From Victivallaceae bacterium (GTDB taxonomy: Bacteria > Verrucomicrobiota > Lentisphaeria > Victivallales > Victivallaceae), in NCBI GenBank assembly GCA_028717165.1, contig JAQUOK010000219.1, positions 1 through 6,047 on the forward strand: a stretch of 6,047 nucleotides of DNA, in the 5' to 3' direction. The notes beneath the pieces are model-generated. The model saw only the letters and a program-made list of their open reading frames with translations, was not told where the DNA came from and made no database searches. Below, one piece after another: positions 1 through 6,027 of the stretch; positions within the stretch are counted from its first letter, which is position 1; each line of letters begins with the position of its first letter. The position numbers and the translations under genes were made by a program.

Positions 1-4
1 TAAT

Positions 5-1201
5 TTATTCATTTGTCAGATTTCCCATTTTGTCGATTTTACTGATTAGCGTTATAAGCTGAAGCAGGCCCTGTTCAAGACTGTCCAGCTCAATAAAGCT
101 GCGGTTTGAACTGCCGCCCGTCCCTTCAGCCAAGCCTATGGATATGGAAGGAATGCCCTGCGCCAGGCAGACGGTTATCTGGGTGCTGGAGTATTCCGTA
201 CGAGGTTTGTAGCCCAGATCCTTGATGGTTTCCAGGGCGCACTTCACTAAGGGATGGGAACTGCTTAAGCCGGAGGCTTCATGCCTGCCGAAAAAATCAC
301 AGGTAATATTCGCGCCGTTTTTGGCGGCGATATCGGTGCAGTTGTCAACTATTTGTTCGCACAAATGATCCATCATCGAATTTTCATCACTGAGTATTTC
401 GAGATTTATATGGGCGTCATGGCTCACCGTACTGTAACGTTCGCCGCCTGAGATCATGCCTATATTCATGACAGTCTTCGGTTTTTTCGGCAGCGGGATC
501 GAGTTCAGGCTGTTAATGACCTCGTTTGCCGCCAGGATAGCGTTTGATTCCGACATCCGGCTCCAGGAAGATTCTATTTCCGGTTCCTGAAGTTCGCAGT
601 GAATATCGCAGCGGACCCGGCTCGAACAAAAATAATCGAGGGAGCCGAGGTACAGGCCGGTGAGATTGATTACCGCGTTGATCCGGTCGCCGTATTTTTT
701 GAGGAAAGTCCTGATTCCTTCGAAATCGCCGCGGCCGTGATAGCGGGTGGTACCGAGCAGGATTATATTGCAGTCGAGTTCGAGTTCCAGTTTCCGGAAA
801 ATATCCGGCAGGGTTATCAAAGTCGCTATTCCCAGATTGTCGTCGGCTACCCCGGCGCCCTGGACGCGGTCAACGGAAACGGTGATGCTTTGATCGATAT
901 TCAGACTGAACTGATTGTCCATATGACTGCAGATCAGGAGGTTGCGTTTTCCGATTTTGCCTGAGACAAGCCCTATAGCATTATGCATCCGGTCGGTTGT
1001 GGGGTCGACAGTTGCCATTTCGGCGTAGCGGCTCAGGATAAATTCGGCGCGCTTCCGTTCGTAAAAAGTCTGGGCAGGATATTCCGACAACAGCGCCAGA
1101 TTGCCCAGAAGCATTTCACGGGCTTCCATTATTCCCGCCCGCCATTTTTCTTTCTGTTCGGCAGCTTCGACGGCGTTTCTTGGGTGATTGGTTTTTATCA
1201 T
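5..1201 (-). CDS. M20-family metallopeptidase homologue, probably catalytically inactive
   Basis: A 398-residue protein with the layout of the M20 (PepT-like) peptidase family. An N-terminal helical stretch is followed by HMD (93-95), GAGVADDN (115-122), a lid/dimerisation-type segment (about 195-300, with SGGERYSTVS at 251-260), and a C-terminal half with GIPSISIGL (349-357) and FIELDSLEQGL (369-379). The HMD histidine and the bridging Asp of the ADD motif (120/121) are kept. Where active members have the Glu-Glu pair, this protein reads GTTRYHG (150-156). The usual acidic ligand position reads NLTG (179-182), and the C-terminal metal-binding His is replaced by Ser around 364. The frame is intact throughout, so this is a pseudo-enzyme candidate rather than a decayed gene. 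There is no signal peptide, so it is probably cytoplasmic. The ATG at 1201 has only a weak upstream GGGAAAA. It is transcribed divergently from the helicase. The family assignment is firm; the loss of activity is inferred from motif alignment by eye. Confidence 0.85.
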   Translation of the reverse strand: MIKTNHPRNAVEAAEQKEKWRAGIMEAREMLLGNLALLSEYPAQTFYERKRAEFILSRYAEMATVDPTTDRMHNAIGLVSGKIGKRNLLICSHMDNQFSLNIDQSITVSVDRVQGAGVADDNLGIATLITLPDIFRKLELELDCNIILLGTTRYHGRGDFEGIRTFLKKYGDRINAVINLTGLYLGSLDYFCSSRVRCDIHCELQEPEIESSWSRMSESNAILAANEVINSLNSIPLPKKPKTVMNIGMISGGERYSTVSHDAHINLEILSDENSMMDHLCEQIVDNCTDIAAKNGANITCDFFGRHEASGLSSSHPLVKCALETIKDLGYKPRTEYSSTQITVCLAQGIPSISIGLAEGTGGSSNRSFIELDSLEQGLLQLITLISKIDKMGNLTNE

Positions 1202-1240
1202 CTATGATTTTCCCGTAATTTATTTTTGTGTCTGCTTTTC

Positions 1241-1246
1241 TATAAT
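1241..1246 (+). promoter_or_regulatory. Consensus -10 hexamer, possible helicase promoter
   Basis: TATAAT matches the sigma-70 -10 consensus at all six positions. The sequence 17 bp upstream (ATTTAT, 1218-1223) is a poor -35. If used, transcription would start near 1253 and give the helicase mRNA a leader of about 180 nt. AT-rich DNA makes chance matches common, so confidence is low. Confidence 0.3.
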
Positions 1247-1252
1247 GAAAAT

Positions 1253-1270
1253 CTAACATTCAATTGTTAG
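1253..1270. repeat. Inverted repeat CTAACA-N6-TGTTAG
   Basis: Perfect 6-bp arms (1253-1258 and 1265-1270) separated by 6 bases lie immediately downstream of the consensus -10 at 1241-1246, where a start site would fall. The placement suits an operator, or a small hairpin at the 5' end of the helicase leader. No regulator is identified, and the arms are short enough for chance. Confidence 0.3.
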
Positions 1271-1418
1271 GGAAATGTTATGCGCATACGATTTTTCTGT
1301 TAAGAGTGTTAAGACTATATTAGTTTGTGGTTTGCCAAAAAGCAAATTTCTTTTTTTATCTGTCAACTTGAATATGACGGGGTTCAGCTCTAATGTATAG
1401 GGATTTGGAAAATTTAAA

Positions 1419-1422
1419 AAGG
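1419..1422 (+). promoter_or_regulatory. Ribosome binding site supporting the TTG start of the helicase
   Basis: AAGG lies 11 bases before TTG 1434. It favours the non-ATG start, because no ATG or GTG is available in frame between the upstream stop (1398-1400) and 1434. The spacing is slightly long, which with TTG suggests modest initiation efficiency. Confidence 0.45.
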
Positions 1423-1433
1423 TAAGACCGGAA

Positions 1434-2921
1434 TTGATAAAGTTTATTAAAAATCTCCTGACTCGTAACAACAACAGTTCGAACCGTCATTCAGAAAGAG
1501 AGGCTCTCGCTGTTAAAAGAATCAAAACTCAAAAAAGCACTAAAATAAAATCTGGCCCGCAACAAAATGCGGAAAAACTAAAACCGCGGAAACCGCAAAC
1601 GGTAAGGAATAAATCCGCCGCCCCGAAAGCCAAGGTTCACTCCCCCGAAATTATTGAACATAAAAAGAAAATTCCGCCGAAACCGGAAAAACTGATAATT
1701 TATCCCGAAGCGGAAGGCAAAACCCGTTTTACCGACCTGGCGCTGCATGAAGATATTCTCTTCGGGCTTCAGGAAATGGGTTTTGAGTATTGTACCCCGA
1801 TCCAGGCAAAATCGCTGCCGTTTCTGCTTCAGGGACGCGATACCGCCGGCAAAGCCCAGACCGGAACCGGCAAAACCGCCGCGTTTCTGGCCGCTTCATT
1901 CAGTAAATTCCTTAACGAACCGAAAGCGGAACCTCAAGCCGGCGCCTGCCGCTGCCTGATCCTGGCTCCAACCCGGGAACTCGCGATACAGATATACAAG
2001 GACGCCGAAGACATATCGTTGTTCACCGGCCTGAACAACCATGTGGTTTTCGGCGGCATGGACCACCGCAAACAGCGGGATATGTTGAATAAGCCGATTG
2101 ATATCCTGATCGGTACTCCGGGACGGATAATCGATTATTCCAACAGCCGTCATCTGGATTTGTCGCAGACCGAGATACTGGTTCTGGACGAAGCCGACCG
2201 CATGCTTGATATGGGTTTTATACCCGATGTCCGGCGGATCATCAGCAAACTGCCGCATAAGGATAAACGCCAGACCCTGCTTTACAGCGCCACCCTTGAC
2301 GGCAAGATTCTGCGCCTTGCGGACTCCTGGCTGAAAGACCCGATTCAGGTGGAAGACGAGGCTGATAAACTGGTTACCGACCTGATCGAACAGAATTTCT
2401 ATACAGTTTCCCTCGATGAAAAATTCGCGGTATTGTACTGGATAATAAAAAATGAGAAATATGACCGGATGCTGATTTTCGGCAACCTAAAAAGCCGGAA
2501 TTACGATGTTTATAAGAAACTTAAGCATTATGGGATCGACTGCGACCTGCTTTCCGGCGATATTCCCCAGCCGAAACGCATGAAGATACTTGAAAGTTTT
2601 CGTTCCGGGAAACAGAAAATCGTCATTGCCACAGACGTCGCGGCCAGGGGAATACATGTCGAGGATGTGTCCATCGTCATCAATTACGATCTGCCTGAAC
2701 GCGCCGAAGATTATGTCCACCGCATCGGGCGTACCGGCCGCGCCGGCAAAAAAGGCAGATCGATCAGTTTCGTCTGCGAATACGGGGCTTATTCACTGTC
2801 AATAATCGAGGAACTGCTTGGTGAAGAGGTCAAATGCGTCATTCCTCCGGATGAATTGCTGGAAACTCCGCCCAGACTAGAAACCCGGTGCCTGAAACCG
2901 TACCGGAAACCGCGAAAATAA
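1434..2921 (+). CDS. rhlB: RhlB-type DEAD-box ATP-dependent RNA helicase
   Basis: A 495-residue DEAD-box helicase that unwinds or remodels RNA duplexes using ATP in the cytoplasm. The motif set is complete: Q motif YCTPIQ (119-124), Walker A AQTGTGKT (141-148), PTREL (179-183), TPGR (228-231), DEAD (252-255), SAT (285-287), VATDVAARGIH (398-408 region) and HRIGRTGRAG (429-438). The segment DRMLDMGFIPDVRRI and the ending ELLGEEVKC..PPDELL (460-475) resemble proteobacterial RhlB, a degradosome partner of RNase E, more than RhlE or CsdA. The first 95 or so residues are a low-complexity Lys/Arg/Pro/Asn-rich extension, probably disordered and RNA- or partner-binding. The C-terminus is a short basic tail. 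Translation most likely starts at TTG 1434: the frame is closed by TAG at 1398-1400, no ATG or GTG lies between, and AAGG at 1419-1422 is a usable ribosome binding site. The symbol rests on similarity only; RNase E partnership is not shown. Confidence 0.93.
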   Translation: MIKFIKNLLTRNNNSSNRHSEREALAVKRIKTQKSTKIKSGPQQNAEKLKPRKPQTVRNKSAAPKAKVHSPEIIEHKKKIPPKPEKLIIYPEAEGKTRFTDLALHEDILFGLQEMGFEYCTPIQAKSLPFLLQGRDTAGKAQTGTGKTAAFLAASFSKFLNEPKAEPQAGACRCLILAPTRELAIQIYKDAEDISLFTGLNNHVVFGGMDHRKQRDMLNKPIDILIGTPGRIIDYSNSRHLDLSQTEILVLDEADRMLDMGFIPDVRRIISKLPHKDKRQTLLYSATLDGKILRLADSWLKDPIQVEDEADKLVTDLIEQNFYTVSLDEKFAVLYWIIKNEKYDRMLIFGNLKSRNYDVYKKLKHYGIDCDLLSGDIPQPKRMKILESFRSGKQKIVIATDVAARGIHVEDVSIVINYDLPERAEDYVHRIGRTGRAGKKGRSISFVCEYGAYSLSIIEELLGEEVKCVIPPDELLETPPRLETRCLKPYRKPRK

Positions 2922-2931
2922 AAAAGCTGAA

Positions 2932-3055
2932 TGAACATCAAACATTGAACATCGAATGTAGCTCACTCTGCAAAGGCTGTGACTGACCGAAGCAAAAGTC
3001 AGCCGTCCTGCTTGAGAAATTTATTTTGTTACTCCCTTTGAGATTCGATGTTTGA
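2932..3055. repeat. Inverted-repeat element in the helicase-lipoprotein spacer
   Basis: The 213-bp gap after the helicase has no credible gene. It carries AACATCGAAT (2948-2957) matched by its exact complement ATTCGATGTT (3043-3052), about 85 bp apart; extended by three bases, the arms still match at 11 of 13. The left arm is preceded by an imperfect 14-bp tandem copy sharing TGAACATC (2932-2939 and 2946-2953). Inside lies a bulged hairpin, GGCTGTGACT (2975-2984) against AGTCAGCC (2997-3004). No transposase is present. The layout resembles a small non-autonomous or dispersed intergenic repeat, but a second copy cannot be seen in this window. Confidence 0.5.
2975..3004 (+). other. Bulged stem-loop
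   Basis: GGCTG, a 2-base bulge and ACT (to 2984) can pair with AGTCAGCC (2997-3004) across a 12-base loop. It stands about 55 bp after the helicase stop. It is not followed by a T-run, so it is not an obvious intrinsic terminator. It could be a transcript-stabilising or attenuating fold, or simply the core of the surrounding repeat element. Confidence 0.3.
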
Positions 3056-3118
3056 ACAAGTAGCTTGCGATTTCCGAGCGCAAAGCGCGAACCGTTTTTG
3101 TTAAAAGCACAAACACAT

Positions 3119-3123
3119 GGGGA
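3119..3123 (+). promoter_or_regulatory. Ribosome binding site deciding the lipoprotein start
   Basis: GGGGA lies 11 bases before ATG 3135 and overlaps the alternative upstream ATG at 3117. The 17 bases before 3117 are A-rich without a purine-rich GGAGG-like core, so 3135 is preferred. The spacing is somewhat long, so the 3117 start (155 residues) is not excluded. Confidence 0.4.
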
Positions 3124-3134
3124 AAAATAATTAT

Positions 3135-3584
3135 ATGAAGATAATTATTACTTTACAGGCCGTTCTTGTTCTTTTTTTTGCCGGCGGGTGCAATACTCCG
3201 CAGGAACCAATTCTTCCCAAGCAACTTAATTCTGTTCCTATTCCTACTGGGCGTTTGGGGTATCCCCTTGGAACGTATTTAACGCTTGAGGGAGTACGAA
3301 TGGAACCGGGAATGAAAGTCGGGACAAGAACCCTTATCGTCGATACGGTTAACGGTAAAAAACTTGCCGAACCCGTCAGCATCTGGGTCGAGAATGCAAA
3401 ACATCCGGGGCTTCCTAAAGCTGTAAAATGTGTGATCAGGGGGTATGAGTCAGGTAAGATGATCGGAGTACCTTTTGCCGTAGTAAAAGCCGAGAATATG
3501 CCTTCGCCTCAATCTGGCTGGAAATTCCATATATACTTTCTCATTACATCAGTCGTCAAACCTGATTCTCTGAAAAAGGAATGA
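3135..3584 (+). CDS. Small predicted lipoprotein of unknown function
   Basis: A protein of 149 residues from this start, with a short basic N-terminus, a hydrophobic core (IIITLQAVLVLFFAGG) and a Cys at residue 19 in an FAGGC lipobox. This predicts export, lipidation by Lgt and cleavage by LspA, so it should be membrane-anchored on the periplasmic side. The mature part begins with a Pro-rich linker, followed by a compact domain containing GRLGYPLGTYLTLEGVR, a VDTVNGKKL segment, VSIWVEN, a CVIRGYESGKMIG segment and GWKFHIYF. The alternating hydrophobic pattern suggests a beta-rich fold. I recognise no named domain. An ATG six codons upstream (3117) is in frame, but nothing resembling a ribosome binding site precedes it, whereas GGGGA (3119-3123) precedes 3135. 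The lipobox is acceptable but not ideal (Ala-Gly-Gly before Cys). The gene is followed 37 bp later by the DUF2851 gene on the same strand. Confidence 0.75.
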   Translation: MKIIITLQAVLVLFFAGGCNTPQEPILPKQLNSVPIPTGRLGYPLGTYLTLEGVRMEPGMKVGTRTLIVDTVNGKKLAEPVSIWVENAKHPGLPKAVKCVIRGYESGKMIGVPFAVVKAENMPSPQSGWKFHIYFLITSVVKPDSLKKE

Positions 3585-3621
3585 AACATCCCTGAATATT
3601 TGAAAATTACAAGGGGGATTT

Positions 3622-4920
3622 ATGGCCACAAAACCGCCGGAATTTGAGTCGGAACTCGCCATGCAGGAGTTCTGGAACAACATGGATATATCCGGCTGCT
3701 TTTATTCTGAAGATAATATTCCTCTTACTGTTCGTTCGCGCGGCTGCCCGAACCGGGAAAGCGGGCCGGACTTTAAAAATGCCGCAGTCAGGCTTGGGGA
3801 CGAAAAACTCAAAGGCGATATTGAACTCCATTTGCGGGCCTCCGACTGGTTTGCGCATCAACACCAGCATGACCGCGCCTATTCAAACGTGATTCTGCAC
3901 GTGGTCGGGAAAAACGACCTCGATCAGGCGCAACGGGAATTATTGCCGCCGATGCTGGTTTTGAAACCGGATAAGCGCCGGAAAACCGGGATTTTAAAAG
4001 GGAAGTGTTCGCATGAACTTTATGCTATGGGCCCGAAAAAAGCCCGTCAGCTTTTCCTCAAAGCGGGAGCGCACAGATTTAGAGAAAAAACGGAATGTTT
4101 TACCCGCCAGATTATTATTGAGGGGAAGGAACAAAGCTTCTGGCGTTTCCTTTTTGAGGCTGCCGGATATAAACGTAACAGCCCGGCGTTCAGACTCCTG
4201 TTCAAGCGTTTCCTGACTTACCCGAAAGAACTCCGTAAAAAGCATTTTGAGGATATTTTATGGGGAGAATCCGGTTTGTTGCCGGATCTGGCTGGAAATA
4301 ATATTCATCCCGAAATGAAAAATTTTGCAGTGGAACGCTGGAATAATTGGGGACGGATATGCAGTCATGCCAGTACGCCGATAATCTGGAAATCCGGCGG
4401 TCGCCCGGCAAATTCTCCTGAACGCAGACTGGCGGCGCTGGTTAACTGGATGCGTCAGTTCGGAAATGCCCCGCTGAAAGAACTGGGGAAATATGCCGAA
4501 ATTTTTTCACCGGATGAATTGGTAAAACACGTGATCGGGAAACTGGAAGTTTCCGATCCTTTGTGGGATAAATTCGTCAATTTCAACACGGCTAAAAATT
4601 CCCCCGCCAAAATCAGCGGCAGGAGTTTTGTTCTGGAGGTTGCCGTCAATGTGGTATTTCCGGCGGTCTATGCCATGACTCGCTTTGAAATTTTCGATGA
4701 TCCGGAATTCGTAATCGGGCAAATAGAAAAAGCCTGGCAGCTTTTGCCCGCCACTCAGGAGAATGCGATAACCGGAAGGGCTGGGGAGCTGTGGTTCAAA
4801 GACGCGAAACAGAAGCACAAAGTATTAAATTCCGCCGCCGCCCGTCAGGGTGTGCTGCATGTTTACCGGGAATATTGTGAAAAATGCCAGTCCGACTGCA
4901 ACAGTTGCAAATGGCTGTAG
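3622..4920 (+). CDS. DUF2851 family protein
   Basis: A 432-residue protein recognised by the DUF2851 hallmarks: GPDF (48-51), GDIELHLRASDW (65-76), a His-rich HQHQHD (79-84), YSNVILHVV (87-95), RPANSPERRLAAL (261-273), a hydrophobic SFVLEVAVNVVFPAVYAM stretch (335-352), and a terminal cysteine cluster. That cluster is CxxC-x3-CxxC at C419, C422, C426 and C429, well placed for a zinc or Fe-S site. The function is unknown for the family. The N-terminal D...E-x-H arrangement (D50, E68, H70) resembles a PD-(D/E)XK nuclease core with His in place of Lys; this is inference. There is no signal peptide or clear membrane segment, so it is likely cytoplasmic. A strong AAGGGGG (3611-3617) sits 4 bases before the ATG. 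The gene is probably co-transcribed with the preceding lipoprotein gene. Confidence 0.85.
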   Translation: MATKPPEFESELAMQEFWNNMDISGCFYSEDNIPLTVRSRGCPNRESGPDFKNAAVRLGDEKLKGDIELHLRASDWFAHQHQHDRAYSNVILHVVGKNDLDQAQRELLPPMLVLKPDKRRKTGILKGKCSHELYAMGPKKARQLFLKAGAHRFREKTECFTRQIIIEGKEQSFWRFLFEAAGYKRNSPAFRLLFKRFLTYPKELRKKHFEDILWGESGLLPDLAGNNIHPEMKNFAVERWNNWGRICSHASTPIIWKSGGRPANSPERRLAALVNWMRQFGNAPLKELGKYAEIFSPDELVKHVIGKLEVSDPLWDKFVNFNTAKNSPAKISGRSFVLEVAVNVVFPAVYAMTRFEIFDDPEFVIGQIEKAWQLLPATQENAITGRAGELWFKDAKQKHKVLNSAAARQGVLHVYREYCEKCQSDCNSCKWL

Positions 4921-4977
4921 TTTCTTAAGCTGTCCGTGTCTGTCCGGTTTATCTTTGTTTCCCTCCCTTTTCCCCCC

Positions 4978-5006
4978 TTGTAAAACTCCCGACCAGGATA
5001 TATATT
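4978..5006 (+). promoter_or_regulatory. Sigma-70-type promoter of ssrA
   Basis: TTGTAA (4978-4983) and TATATT (5001-5006) are separated by exactly 17 bp; an overlapping TATTAT (5003-5008) is an alternative -10. The predicted start near 5013 would give a leader of about 20 nt, to be removed by RNase P when the mature 5' end at 5034 is made. Its position directly before a stable RNA gene supports the call. The preceding 4921-4977 is pyrimidine-rich, with a TGTCCG direct repeat (4931-4936, 4941-4946) and no clear terminator for the DUF2851 gene. Confidence 0.5.
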
Positions 5007-5033
5007 ATAGACAGCCGGGTTCTTCTTTTTCAT

Positions 5034-5392
<359 letters not shown>

Positions 5393-5430
5393 TATTTTTG
5401 AGCTTAAATTACTTACCTCGATATAACGTT

Positions 5431-5895
5431 TTATTGAGAATTGTTTATAAGGCTTAACTTTAATTTTTTAATGGCTTTTTCACGGCCCTTGACATATGAA
5501 CAACCGCATATCCTCCATTCCGGAGAACGTTTCACGCTGTCATGCCAGGCGCAGGTATCAATGGTGTCTGTAATTTTTGAATATATACGTATCAGCAAAT
5601 CCTTTGCCGGCATTATATCCCCATATTTCAGCCCCGTGATTTGAAGTACGTTGAGATCTTTTTTCTCATCGCGTAAACCAATGCCTATTTTTCCGACGCA
5701 GAGATTATTTTCAGCATCATAAAGAAGACATGCCGGGCATATCATGCACGGCCCCGGAATAAGTTCAACCGGAACCTCCGGTCCTTTCAGTATCCGCTGC
5801 CAGATCTCAAAATGATTATCTGTTACCGGTTTCCATTCATCAGTTCCGTAATTGTTGAAAAAAGCGGTAAAACACAATAAATGATGAGGACGCAT
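5431..5895 (-). CDS. DUF1284-like cysteine-rich protein
   Basis: A 154-residue protein beginning MRPHHLLCF, which matches the conserved N-terminal RPHHLLC motif of DUF1284 proteins. The cysteines are C8, C50, C53, C56, C66, C115, C130 and C132. They include a CxxCxxC group (50-56), and the whole set suggests a metal or Fe-S site. A DLNVLQITGLKYGD segment (80-93) fits the middle of the family. The role is unknown; no signal peptide or membrane segment is seen. The N-terminal motif shows the gene is complete despite a poor start context: the frame is open upstream for only 12 codons to a TAA with no other start, and only a distant GGAAA is available as a ribosome binding site. It converges on ssrA with a 40-bp gap lacking an evident terminator. 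The family call is by motif only and the C-terminal half is divergent. Confidence 0.7.
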   Translation of the reverse strand: MRPHHLLCFTAFFNNYGTDEWKPVTDNHFEIWQRILKGPEVPVELIPGPCMICPACLLYDAENNLCVGKIGIGLRDEKKDLNVLQITGLKYGDIMPAKDLLIRIYSKITDTIDTCAWHDSVKRSPEWRICGCSYVKGREKAIKKLKLSLINNSQ

Positions 5896-5931
5896 CCTGA
5901 GACATGACGTTTCCGCGATGATTTCCGATTA

Positions 5932-5943
5932 GGACATTTGTCC
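5932..5943. promoter_or_regulatory. Palindrome GGACATTTGTCC, possible operator
   Basis: A perfect 5-bp-arm palindrome, GGACA-TT-TGTCC, lies in the 132-bp divergent spacer between the DUF1284-like gene and the start of the gene at 6028. The ACA-N2-TGT core is of the type bound by BlaI/MecI/CopY repressors, but no such regulator is in the window. The operator role is therefore a guess from shape and position. Confidence 0.35.
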
Positions 5944-5962
5944 GGTAAGTTCTGAATAAGAC

Positions 5963-5990
5963 TTGAAAGCTGGTGTTTAACCTTTATTTT
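5963..5990 (+). promoter_or_regulatory. Weak promoter candidate for the right-edge gene
   Basis: TTGAAA (5963-5968) and TATTTT (5985-5990) are 16 bp apart on the plus strand. Together they could drive the gene beginning at 6028. The -10 is only a 4 of 6 match in an AT-rich stretch. Confidence 0.25.
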
Positions 5991-6027
5991 TCGAATCCCA
6001 AATCAAAAAACAAAAAGGAAAAACACC
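5972..6027 (+). promoter_or_regulatory. Imperfect hairpin covering the ribosome binding site
   Basis: GGTGTTT (5972-5978) pairs exactly with AAACACC (6021-6027). After an AA/AA internal loop, CCTTT (5981-5985) pairs with AAAGG (6014-6018), and the T-run 5987-5991 partly pairs with A's at 6008-6012. The right arm contains the AAGGAA ribosome binding site (6015-6020) and ends directly at the ATG. If the whole stretch is transcribed, the fold would hide the binding site. It needs a transcription start upstream of 5972, which the promoter candidate at 5963-5990 would not provide. Confidence 0.4.

Larger units (their letters stand above)
1202..1433. promoter_or_regulatory. Divergent intergenic promoter region
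   Basis: A 232-bp AT-rich spacer between the minus-strand M20 gene and the plus-strand helicase, so promoters for both genes should lie here. On the plus strand a consensus TATAAT stands at 1241-1246, with no good -35. A second weak plus-strand candidate is TTGAAT (1368-1373) with a poor -10 (TAATGT, 1391-1396) after 17 bp. On the minus strand a TATAGA-like box overlaps the same area, with no clear -35. A short minus-strand open frame across part of this stretch has no ribosome binding site and no recognisable product, so I do not call it a gene. Confidence 0.5.

Noticed and set aside
599..964. Plus-strand open frame of 121 codons inside the M20 gene
   Set aside because: Antisense shadow of a well-supported coding frame with no family signal.
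1253..1474. Minus-strand open frame of 73 codons across the helicase start region
   Set aside because: No ribosome binding site, no recognisable domain, and it overlaps the helicase start and the divergent promoter region; a chance frame in AT-rich DNA.
1896..2258. Minus-strand open frame of 120 codons inside the helicase
   Set aside because: Antisense shadow of the DEAD-box motif region; its composition mirrors the helicase codons.
3071..3102. GCGC-AAA-GCGC followed by a T-run, as a helicase terminator
   Set aside because: The stem is only 4 bp, is separated from the T-run by several bases, and lies about 160 bp after the stop codon; too weak to call a terminator.
4921..4977. Terminator of the DUF2851 gene from the TGTCCG repeats
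   Set aside because: The TGTCCG copies are direct, not inverted, so they cannot form a stem.
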